Assembly: GCA_002168015.1 (NCBI GenBank)
Contig: NHCX01000030.1
Span: 2,506 to 8,082, forward strand
Length of the DNA: 5,577 nt
Direction: 5' to 3'
DNA from: Verrucomicrobia bacterium TMED44
Lineage (GTDB): Bacteria; Verrucomicrobiota; Verrucomicrobiia; Opitutales; Seribacteraceae
The notes under the pieces: model-generated
Databases searched by the model: none
Told to the model about the DNA's origin: nothing
The model's input: the letters and a program-made list of their open reading frames with translations, nothing else
Program-made: the position numbers and the translations under genes
In this document: one piece after another, positions 1 to 5,577 of the stretch
How positions within the stretch are numbered: the stretch's first letter is position 1
How the letters are laid out: every line of letters starts with the position of its first letter

Positions 1-57
1 CGAATGTGGAAAGATAATTTGACCTCTTTCCTTTCAAAACTAATCTGCATGATGTGA
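1..57 (+). CDS. possible 3' end of an upstream gene (partial)
   Basis: The frame beginning at base 1 is open from the window edge to a TGA at 55-57, giving 18 residues that end in LSKLICMM. Its stop overlaps the GTG start of the next gene in a GTGA arrangement, which is typical of translationally coupled genes in one operon. The stretch is far too short to name a product, and an open frame of 18 codons is expected often by chance. The position of the stop relative to the next start is the only real support. If the promoter-like sequence at 19-46 is genuine instead, this frame is probably non-coding. Confidence 0.25.
   Translation, partial: RMWKDNLTSFLSKLICMM
19..46 (+). promoter_or_regulatory. 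weak promoter-like sequence before the ankyrin gene
   Basis: TTGACC at 19-24 matches five of six bases of the sigma-70 -35 consensus. Sixteen bases later TAATCT at 41-46 matches only three of six of the -10 consensus. If used, transcription would begin at about 53-54, right at the GTG codon, giving a nearly leaderless message. The poor -10 box makes this tentative, and it competes with read-through from an upstream gene. Confidence 0.18.
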
Positions 58-2516
58 CGATACACAATTACAAAAGTTTTTTTATATCCTTTTCCCTTCT
101 CTTGATATCCTGCGTATTTGTGTCATTGCATGCACTACCTTCTCACGCAAAACTGGTCCCGCCCGATTCTTTTTTTGTTTTGTCTCTTAAAACTGAAAAG
201 ATCATTGAACAATCTTCCATTAAAAAATCATTAACTTGGGCTCCAATACTCCATGATTGGGGAAATCGAAACCCGTCAATGCTTGAATTTTTGATTGATA
301 TGAATGCAAGCGGTGTAAACTTTGATCGTCCTATCCATTTCTTCTCCAGATTGCAGGGCACAAAAAATCCGGACCCTGTTATCGGAGTACTTGCCACAGT
401 TCAAGATAAAGAAATGGTGGATTCCTCTCTTCATGCCATCGCAGAGACTCTAAAGATTAAAAAGAAACCGAGTCCATTCACTCGATTTGGTAATGAATTC
501 CTTCCTTATGAATTTGGACGCAGGGGATCTTTTGTATATTTCATTGCCGTGATCAAGAGATCTCCTGAATCAACTGTGATTCCAAATGATGTTTATCTTG
601 ATGAAATCATCCAAACTTTACCCAAAAAGTCGGATGAGAAAAAACTGCCTGCCAGTCTTTCCAAACATCTCGCCAATTTAAAAGACTGCTCTGTTTATCT
701 CGACGGCAGTGGCATTGTCCGCCTCGCAGAGGCATTCTGGCCAAGTAACCAGTGGGAAACTGCCCTTCCGTTAATTGAGACGATCATCAACCGATCGATT
801 GGTGTCTACATTCAATCCAATCCTGGTAATCTCAGAGTTGATCTGCGTAGCCTTACCGATCACAATATCTCTTTGGGTAGTAATGTACTGCCTCCTTCCT
901 CTTCACTTGATTTAATCCCGGGGGATTCGCCCTTGATTGCCCAGTTAAACATTGAGCCCAAGCATTTAAAAGAAATGGGCACAACTTGGCTTGACCAAAC
1001 TCTGAAAACTTTTTCAGGCGGACAGATTGATCTAAATTTTAAACTCCCAGGTTTTAATTTGTCTACCCAACAAATTCTTAATGCCCCAAACGGAAATTTC
1101 GTTCTTGGTCTTGGCGGTTTTGATCCTTTGGTCTTCCCTCCAAGTGAAAGGAATCCAAATGGCGAAGTTCAACTCAACCCCTACCTGCTCAGTGCGATGG
1201 GAATAAACAATAGCCAAATGCTCAGAAAACTTGCGATTGGACTTGAATCATCCAACACGATTGGATCACTTCTACGACAACGCGGATTCGAGGTCATCGA
1301 AAGAAATAATGATTTATGGTTCACAAGTCCCGAATATTCCAGAGAATTGAATTTCAATAAAACCCTGCGACCAATCGACGAAGCCCGCAATGAATTTTTA
1401 AATTCCCACGCCATCGCTGCAGATATAAGAGTCCTTCCCCTTACCAAGTCGATTAGGCGAAACCGTAACCTTCCCTACGATTATTTCAAATCACTCGATT
1501 GGATCGAAAAAATCTCCAATATCAAACTTTTTTCAGGTGACCGTTCGCTATCAATCAACTTTCGTTTGTTCGATAAAAAAATAAATGCTTTAAAGCCGAT
1601 TTTTGATTTTATTGGACAGGAGATCATTGATCGAAGGAATGCCTCACTTTACAGGGCAATCGCTCAAAACGATTATCAGTCTCTTCAACAATCTATCAAG
1701 TCGGGAGCCTTGGTTAATGCCAATGATTACTTCGGACACACTCCCCTCCACTATGCTTCCTACAAAGGAAATGAAGGAGTTGTAGATTTTATTCTCAGAA
1801 ATGGAGGTAACCCGAATGTAAAAAGCAAACATTTATCTACCCCCTTACACAGTGCCGCTTGGGGAAGAAACTTAAAAGTTGCCGAACTTTTGCTCGAGGA
1901 CGGTGCGGATGTCAACGCACAGACCGATGAGGGAGAAACACCGGCTATGACCGCTGCCCTACGGGGAGAAAAAGATTTGCTCGAGACTCTCTTCTCCTTA
2001 TCAGCGGATCCTCATGCGAAAGATATTCACGGCTCAAATCTCTACGATCTTGCATCTGCCGGTGGTCATCTTGAAATCCTGGACCTGCTTGATGAATTAA
2101 AGGTTAAGAATAATCACCCGTTTCATGCGGCAGCTGGTAAAGGTGACCTGAAGGTGATTAAAAAAATGCTCAAAAATGGAAGAAAAGTAAATGAAAAAGA
2201 TGCCTTTGGTGCGACCCCACTTATCATTGCCACAGTTTCTGGAAAGATGGAGGTAGTTCGTTTCCTTCTTCAAAAAAATGCTAACCCTAAAATTACTGCC
2301 AAAGATGGATACACGATGATGCATGCTGCTGCTTTCTCAGGAAAAAAAGAACTTGTACAATTGGCCTATGACTTGGGATTGGATGTAAATGCCCGATATG
2401 GTAAAGATGGAGTTACCCCAGTCGATGTTGGCGAAGATGAAAGTGATGCCATGCCCTTCCTTCAGTCACTAGGGGGAAGAAGAGGCTGGGAACTTGGCCG
2501 CACTCAGCTCAAATAG
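54..2516 (+). CDS. exported ankyrin-repeat protein with DUF4836-like N-terminal region
   Basis: This is an 820-residue protein of unknown function, predicted to act outside the cytoplasm. Residues 1-32 form a signal sequence: one lysine, a hydrophobic core from F9 to L25, and an SHA cleavage site before K33. LISC at 17-20 also fits a lipobox, so it could be a lipoprotein. The segment from about 33 to 525 opens with VPPDSFFVLSL. It also contains LIPGDSPLIAQLNI (from 287) and NAPNGNFVLGLGGFD (about 343-357), a layout loosely like DUF4836 proteins; this is an impression, not a search hit. Residues about 530-810 are ankyrin repeats with the TPLH and LLxxGADVNA signatures. GTG at 54 is chosen because no ATG lies in frame before M76, an in-frame stop sits at 15-17, and only this start gives the signal sequence. 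No Shine-Dalgarno sequence precedes it. Ankyrin repeats usually bind protein partners; the partner here is unknown. The exported ankyrin assignment is strong and the N-terminal family weak. Confidence 0.88.
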   Translation: MTIHNYKSFFISFSLLLISCVFVSLHALPSHAKLVPPDSFFVLSLKTEKIIEQSSIKKSLTWAPILHDWGNRNPSMLEFLIDMNASGVNFDRPIHFFSRLQGTKNPDPVIGVLATVQDKEMVDSSLHAIAETLKIKKKPSPFTRFGNEFLPYEFGRRGSFVYFIAVIKRSPESTVIPNDVYLDEIIQTLPKKSDEKKLPASLSKHLANLKDCSVYLDGSGIVRLAEAFWPSNQWETALPLIETIINRSIGVYIQSNPGNLRVDLRSLTDHNISLGSNVLPPSSSLDLIPGDSPLIAQLNIEPKHLKEMGTTWLDQTLKTFSGGQIDLNFKLPGFNLSTQQILNAPNGNFVLGLGGFDPLVFPPSERNPNGEVQLNPYLLSAMGINNSQMLRKLAIGLESSNTIGSLLRQRGFEVIERNNDLWFTSPEYSRELNFNKTLRPIDEARNEFLNSHAIAADIRVLPLTKSIRRNRNLPYDYFKSLDWIEKISNIKLFSGDRSLSINFRLFDKKINALKPIFDFIGQEIIDRRNASLYRAIAQNDYQSLQQSIKSGALVNANDYFGHTPLHYASYKGNEGVVDFILRNGGNPNVKSKHLSTPLHSAAWGRNLKVAELLLEDGADVNAQTDEGETPAMTAALRGEKDLLETLFSLSADPHAKDIHGSNLYDLASAGGHLEILDLLDELKVKNNHPFHAAAGKGDLKVIKKMLKNGRKVNEKDAFGATPLIIATVSGKMEVVRFLLQKNANPKITAKDGYTMMHAAAFSGKKELVQLAYDLGLDVNARYGKDGVTPVDVGEDESDAMPFLQSLGGRRGWELGRTQLK
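1641..2483 (+). other. ankyrin-repeat domain, about nine repeats in two blocks
   Basis: Repeat units begin near residues 530, 561 (GHTPLHYA), 595 (STPLHSAA), 627 (GETPAMTA), 660 (GSNLYDLA), 686 (HPFHAAA), 719 (GATPLIIA), 752 (GYTMMHAA) and 786 (GVTPVDVG). Most are 32-34 residues apart, the usual ankyrin length. The fifth is only about 26 and lacks the normal hairpin turn after its second helix. The sixth has no leading glycine and resembles a capping repeat, as does the first, so the array may be two stacked blocks (1-5 and 6-9). The repeats are similar in protein only; I see no matching DNA-level tandem repeat. Confidence 0.88.
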
Positions 2517-2536
2517 TCCACAGTTTCGGATCCTTT

Positions 2537-3271
2537 TCACCGCCCCATAAACATTAAACCTTTTCCTTGAACAGAAAGCTCTTTATCGAGACTCTTCGAA
2601 TTCGCTATCCAAGTCTCTAACAGTTCCCAGTATCTCTTTGAATGATTCATATGCTTAAGATGAGCCAACTCATGATAAAGAACATATTCCCCAATCCGAT
2701 AGTCCAAAAGTAAAATCCTCCAATTCAGAGAAATAACTCTTTGCGATGAACAAGATCCCCATCGTGACTTTTGGTTACCTATCCGTGCACCTTGGAAGTG
2801 TACACCGACTTTTTTGGCACAGGCTTCCAAACGGATGGGCAGATAAATCCTAGCCAATTGCATCAAGAATTTCAAAAGTATGCATTCCTCATCGGCAACT
2901 TCCGGAAAACTGATCTTTATTTGATCACATTCAACCTGATAAAAAGTTCTTTTCCGATTATTGGAAAAGGTCCAAGATAACCATCTTCGCCTCTCATCCA
3001 GCCAAACGGTTCGATTTTCAGATAAATATTTACCGAGCTTAATTTTGTTCGGATATTCTAACGTTTTCCTTGAAATCCAAGCTATTTTACTCTGCAGAAA
3101 ATCTTTTGCTTTTCGAACACTCCCTCTGCTAGGAACTGTTAGCACTACTTCAGCATTGGATACAATTCTTACTGAGATCCTTCGGGCTCTTAGGTTCTTT
3201 CTGATTGAACAAATAATTGACCTTCCCTCCATTTCGAGGACCAAGGATTCAACCAAACTATTATCCCGCAT
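2537..3271 (-). CDS. YgjP/DUF45 (M48-like) zinc metallopeptidase-type protein
   Basis: This is a 244-residue soluble protein of the YgjP/DUF45 family, which is related to zinc metallopeptidases such as the M48 and SprT-like groups and has no settled substrate. The catalytic signature is complete: HELAH at 200-204 (H200, E201, H204), followed by H210 in NHSKRYW, the expected third zinc ligand. The family box KSRWGSCS lies at 168-175, before SLNWRILLL (181-189). The N-terminal half shows the usual RRISVRI...VVLTVPS...AWISRK strand-helix pattern (30-69). Length is normal for the family, and no signal peptide or membrane segment is visible, so it is probably cytoplasmic. ATG at 3271 is 13 bases after the mazG stop, so the two are likely cotranscribed. 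No Shine-Dalgarno sequence is seen; M14 is an alternative start, but the longer form suits the short spacing. Family call strong, biological role unknown. Confidence 0.92.
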   Translation of the reverse strand: MRDNSLVESLVLEMEGRSIICSIRKNLRARRISVRIVSNAEVVLTVPSRGSVRKAKDFLQSKIAWISRKTLEYPNKIKLGKYLSENRTVWLDERRRWLSWTFSNNRKRTFYQVECDQIKISFPEVADEECILLKFLMQLARIYLPIRLEACAKKVGVHFQGARIGNQKSRWGSCSSQRVISLNWRILLLDYRIGEYVLYHELAHLKHMNHSKRYWELLETWIANSKSLDKELSVQGKGLMFMGR

Positions 3272-3284
3272 GACCGGTACTGAA

Positions 3285-4004
3285 TTAGCCTAAGTCCTGC
3301 TCAAGCAAGCTGACTTCCTTGGATGCAAAACTTCGCAAGCTGGCTTCTGGGTCCAACCCTGATCTCCTGCAGGCAGCCACGACTTCAAACAACGCTTGAC
3401 CGGCTTTTTCCTCACTTAAACCTTTGGACAAAGATTCTATTTTCTCAGAATCAACCGATATTTGTTTACTAAGTCCTGCTTTATCTGCTCTCTTATAAAT
3501 ATCATGAGCAAAGAGAAGTGCAGGAAGACGAGGAGGTAATTTCTTGAAAACTGAATCTTTCTTTCCAGTTTCCCCTTTCTGTTTCTTTTCCTCTGCTTTT
3601 ACCTGCTCCCAACGATCCACTACTTGATCGGCTTCTTGGATTGACCCTTTTTCATCGCCAAAAACATGCGGGTGGCGCCGAATCAGTTTATCACAAATTC
3701 CACGAGCAACATCTTCCATAGTAAAACTTCCATTTTCTTGGGCAATTTGTGCATGAAAAATAACCTGCAAGAGTAAATCTCCTAATTCTTCCTCCAAAAG
3801 AACCATATCCTGTTCATCTATAGCCTCCAAAGTTTCAGACACTTCCTCGACCAGGCAACGGGTTAGCGACTTATGCGTTTGCTCTTGATCCCATGGACAG
3901 CCTTCCGGGCTGCGTAAATGGGCCATGATTTCTATTAATCGTTGTAATTCACTCACTATTTGACATTCTGATTGTAAGCTCCGTGCGTGGCAATTAATTC
4001 CCAC
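3285..4004 (-). CDS. mazG: nucleoside triphosphate pyrophosphohydrolase MazG
   Basis: MazG hydrolyses nucleoside triphosphates to monophosphates and pyrophosphate, removing abnormal or surplus nucleotides in the cytoplasm. The N-terminal domain is intact: GCPWDQEQTHKSL at 35-47, the metal-binding EEVSE at 53-57, EELGDLL at 72-78 (E73, D76), FHAQIAQENGSF at 83-94 and KLIRRHPHVF at 106-115. DRWEQVKAEEK (130-140) is the usual linker motif, then LPALLFAHDIYKRADKAGL (160-178) opens the second domain. That second domain is shortened and lacks its acidic metal ligands (K200 and Q203 occupy the ExxD positions). The total is 239 residues, slightly below the roughly 263 of the E. coli protein. The start is uncertain: GTG at 4004 is the most upstream possible, but GTG at 3956 (V17) would also retain everything conserved and leave more room for divergent promoters. 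The YgjP-like gene follows after 13 bases. Confidence 0.95.
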   Translation of the reverse strand: MGINCHARSLQSECQIVSELQRLIEIMAHLRSPEGCPWDQEQTHKSLTRCLVEEVSETLEAIDEQDMVLLEEELGDLLLQVIFHAQIAQENGSFTMEDVARGICDKLIRRHPHVFGDEKGSIQEADQVVDRWEQVKAEEKKQKGETGKKDSVFKKLPPRLPALLFAHDIYKRADKAGLSKQISVDSEKIESLSKGLSEEKAGQALFEVVAACRRSGLDPEASLRSFASKEVSLLEQDLG

Positions 4005-4030
4005 CTTTAAAGCTCAAACATTTAACATTT
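4005..4030. promoter_or_regulatory. short divergent intergenic region between mazG and trpC
   Basis: Two opposed transcription units start here, so promoters for both should lie in or near this AT-rich 26-base gap, overlapping the first mazG codons. If mazG really starts at 3956, the gap grows to 74 bases. TTTAAA at 4006-4011 and TTTAAC at 4021-4026 are -10-like, but I find no well-spaced TTGACA-type -35 box, no operator palindrome, and no leader peptide or attenuator hairpin for trpC. The assignment rests on gene arrangement rather than on recognised promoter elements. Confidence 0.35.
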
Positions 4031-4825
4031 ATGGATAAACTGGATGAAATCATGGAGTGGAAACGAAAGGAAATCGCTTCCAAAATAAGACCTGTGAGTA
4101 ATCGGGAACTCAGGCAATTGGGGGACAGACTGCAGGATAAACCGTCTTTTTATGATGCCCTAGCTAAACCTGGTCAACTTTCCGTTATTGCGGAGATCAA
4201 AAGGAAATCCCCATCCGCTGGTATGATTGCTGAAAATGCATCAGCAGTCGATCAAGCCAGAGCCTATGAAAATGCAGGTGCTGATGCACTGTCCATCCTC
4301 ACCGACAGTCAATTCTTTGGTGGAAAACTGGAAGACCTCTGGGAAGTAAATGAATTCCTCACCCAGCACCAAAGATATACCCCCACTATCCGTAAAGACT
4401 TCATGATTGAACCGATTCAGGTGATGGAGGCACTCGAGGCAGGATCAAAAGCTATTCTCTTAATTGTTCGAGCCCTTGAGGACGATGAACTCAAAATACT
4501 TAGAGAATCTGCTGATGAGGCCAGTATAGACTGCCTTTATGAAGTACATACTGAAGCCGAGCTTGAAAAAGTACTTCCTCATAATCCACGCATTCTTGGA
4601 GTCAATAACCGGGATCTCGCACGATTCGTGACCGATCTGTCCGTCACCGAGGAATTATTTCCCCTTATCCCAGAGGGAATTATTAAAGTCAGTGAAAGCG
4701 GAATTCTTTCTGCTGAGGATGCCTGGCGAGTTCGGGAGGCAGGTGCAGATGCACTCCTTTGCGGGGAAGCCCTCATGCGCGCAGAAGACGCAGAGTCCTT
4801 CATCAATGAGATGAAGGATTGTTAG
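4031..4825 (+). CDS. trpC: indole-3-glycerol-phosphate synthase
   Basis: TrpC converts 1-(2-carboxyphenylamino)-1-deoxyribulose 5-phosphate to indole-3-glycerol phosphate, with loss of CO2 and water, in tryptophan biosynthesis. The 264-residue protein is a complete single-domain beta/alpha barrel with no fused TrpF. Active-site residues are all in place: E55 and K57 in AEIKRKSPSAG, K122 in IRKDFMIEP, E171 in LYEVHTE, N192 in VNNRDL, and S223 in VSESGI. The phosphate-binding loops SGI (223-225) and ADALLCGEALM near the C-terminus are also present, so it should be active. ATG at 4031 gives the MDKLDEIMEWKRKEI opening expected of the family; M8 would remove part of the N-terminal helix. No Shine-Dalgarno sequence precedes it. 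No other trp gene lies in the window, and rsmA follows after 34 bases in the same direction, so it is probably the first gene of a trpC-rsmA unit. Confidence 0.97.
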   Translation: MDKLDEIMEWKRKEIASKIRPVSNRELRQLGDRLQDKPSFYDALAKPGQLSVIAEIKRKSPSAGMIAENASAVDQARAYENAGADALSILTDSQFFGGKLEDLWEVNEFLTQHQRYTPTIRKDFMIEPIQVMEALEAGSKAILLIVRALEDDELKILRESADEASIDCLYEVHTEAELEKVLPHNPRILGVNNRDLARFVTDLSVTEELFPLIPEGIIKVSESGILSAEDAWRVREAGADALLCGEALMRAEDAESFINEMKDC

Positions 4826-4859
4826 TAACGAAAACACCCACTTAAGTTATAAAACCTTC

Positions 4860-5577
4860 ATGCCTCTCAGCCCCTCCACAACAACTGCACTGCTGGAAAA
4901 GCTGGGACATCACCCCAAAAAGAAATTGGGACAAAATTTTCTGATCGACGGAAATATTGTCGACAAGTCCATTCGGTTATCAGATCTCCCGTCATCGGGT
5001 ACAGTGGTGGAAATTGGACCCGGACTTGGAACTCTTACCCGTAGACTTTTAGAATTAGGCCAATCTGTACATGCAGTTGAACTCGATAAGACCCTCGCTC
5101 AAAATCTCAATGAAACTGAAGGTCAGGCCATTGAAAGTGGACATCTGACCATCACACATGCTGATGCCGTCAAGAAACCATTGGGTTCACTTCCGCTAAC
5201 TGTTTTCGACTATCGAATCGTGGCCAATCTTCCCTACGCCATATCTTCCGCATGGTTGGAATCAATGCTAAACACAAGGAAACTACCAAGCCGCATGGTT
5301 TTAATGATGCAAAAAGAAGCGGTTGAGAGAATATGGGCTAAGGTTGGTACCAAAGAATTCCATGCCCTCAGTATTTTCATATCCAATGCCTTTGTCTTGA
5401 CCGATAAGCATCCTGTCTCCCGAAAATGTTTTTTTCCTGCTCCCGGAGTTGACTCCATGTTAATCAGGATGGACCTTCTCGAATCCGCCTATCTGTTTTC
5501 CGAAAATACCCGTAATCTTATCCGCCGTATATTTACCCAGAGAAGAAAACAGCTTGGATCTTTGGCAAAAAAAGAAA
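4860..5577 (+). CDS. rsmA: 16S rRNA adenine dimethyltransferase RsmA/KsgA (3' end cut by window)
   Basis: RsmA uses S-adenosylmethionine to dimethylate two adjacent adenines near the 3' end of 16S rRNA during small-subunit maturation. The frame is open from ATG 4860 to the window edge: 239 codons plus one base, probably 30-50 codons short of the usual 270-290. Motifs run in family order: KKKLGQNFLID (20-30), the SAM loop VEIGPGLGTLT (50-60), AVELD (72-76) with the ribose-binding acid, HADAV (100-104), catalytic NLPY (123-126), QKEAVERI (151-158), FFPAPGVDS (191-199) and IFTQRRKQL (224-232). The usual YGRLSV-type segment after QKE reads FHALSIF (167-173), a mild divergence. No stop or frameshift interrupts it, so truncation is only by the window boundary. 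No Shine-Dalgarno sequence lies in the 34-base gap after trpC, and no terminator is seen there, so cotranscription with trpC is likely. Confidence 0.96.
   Translation, partial: MPLSPSTTTALLEKLGHHPKKKLGQNFLIDGNIVDKSIRLSDLPSSGTVVEIGPGLGTLTRRLLELGQSVHAVELDKTLAQNLNETEGQAIESGHLTITHADAVKKPLGSLPLTVFDYRIVANLPYAISSAWLESMLNTRKLPSRMVLMMQKEAVERIWAKVGTKEFHALSIFISNAFVLTDKHPVSRKCFFPAPGVDSMLIRMDLLESAYLFSENTRNLIRRIFTQRRKQLGSLAKKE

Noticed and set aside
2160..2348. Three runs of seven A (2160-2166, 2272-2278, 2342-2348) as slippery or phase-variable sites
   Set aside because: Such runs are common in AT-rich Lys-containing codons. The ankyrin frame continues intact past all of them, and I see no downstream pseudoknot or alternative long frame.
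2517..2545. Possible bidirectional terminator between the converging ankyrin and YgjP-like genes
   Set aside because: The 20-base gap contains GGATCC and a T run, but the flanks do not pair; only a 3-base CGG/CCG stem is possible, too weak for an intrinsic terminator.
2961..3293. 110-codon plus-strand open frame, opposite the YgjP-like gene
   Set aside because: It lies wholly antisense to a gene with intact catalytic motifs, and its translation shows no recognisable family pattern.
4579..4837. Minus-strand open frames opposite the 3' end of trpC
   Set aside because: They are antisense shadows of strongly conserved TrpC codons, overlap each other in different frames and have no plausible protein features.
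4826..4859. Terminator or internal promoter between trpC and rsmA
   Set aside because: The 34 bases are A-rich with no inverted repeat and no paired -35/-10 boxes, so simple read-through is the plainer reading.
5234..5458. 74-codon minus-strand open frame inside rsmA
   Set aside because: It is antisense to conserved RsmA motifs (QKE, FFPAPGVDS) and shows nothing of its own.

Overview
The window is about 5.6 kb of compact chromosomal DNA, AT-leaning by eye. It holds five substantial protein genes in a housekeeping-type neighbourhood. I see no RNA genes, insertion sequences, CRISPR repeats or phage genes. The TrpC and RsmA N-termini (MDKLDEIMEWKR and MPLSPSTTTALLEKLGH, the latter before the GQNFL box) resemble those I associate with Verrucomicrobiota of the Opitutae group. 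A marine-type Opitutae relative is therefore my best guess. This is inference from family knowledge, not a search result, and the assignment below phylum level is weak.

Layout. Bases 1-57 may carry the last codons of an upstream gene. Bases 54-2516 (+) encode an 820-residue exported protein: an N-terminal signal sequence, about 490 residues that loosely resemble the uncharacterised DUF4836 type, and a C-terminal stack of about nine ankyrin repeats. It converges, with only 20 bases between stop codons, on a minus-strand pair: a MazG nucleotide pyrophosphohydrolase gene (4004-3285) followed after 13 bases by a YgjP/DUF45 zinc-metallopeptidase-like gene (3271-2537). Divergent from mazG, 26 bases away by the longest mazG model, a plus-strand pair begins: trpC (4031-4825) and then, 34 bases on, rsmA/ksgA (from 4860), which runs off the window end.

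Functions. mazG (clean-up of non-canonical or excess NTPs), trpC (fourth step of tryptophan synthesis) and rsmA (16S rRNA dimethylation) are recognisable core enzymes. The YgjP-like and ankyrin proteins have no established role. The two pairs look like independent short operons, and nothing in the sequence makes the five genes one pathway.

The most unusual item is the exported ankyrin fusion protein. Second are the apparently dead C-terminal half of MazG and the absence of a normally placed Shine-Dalgarno sequence at every predicted start. I did not find convincing evidence of a new multi-gene system.
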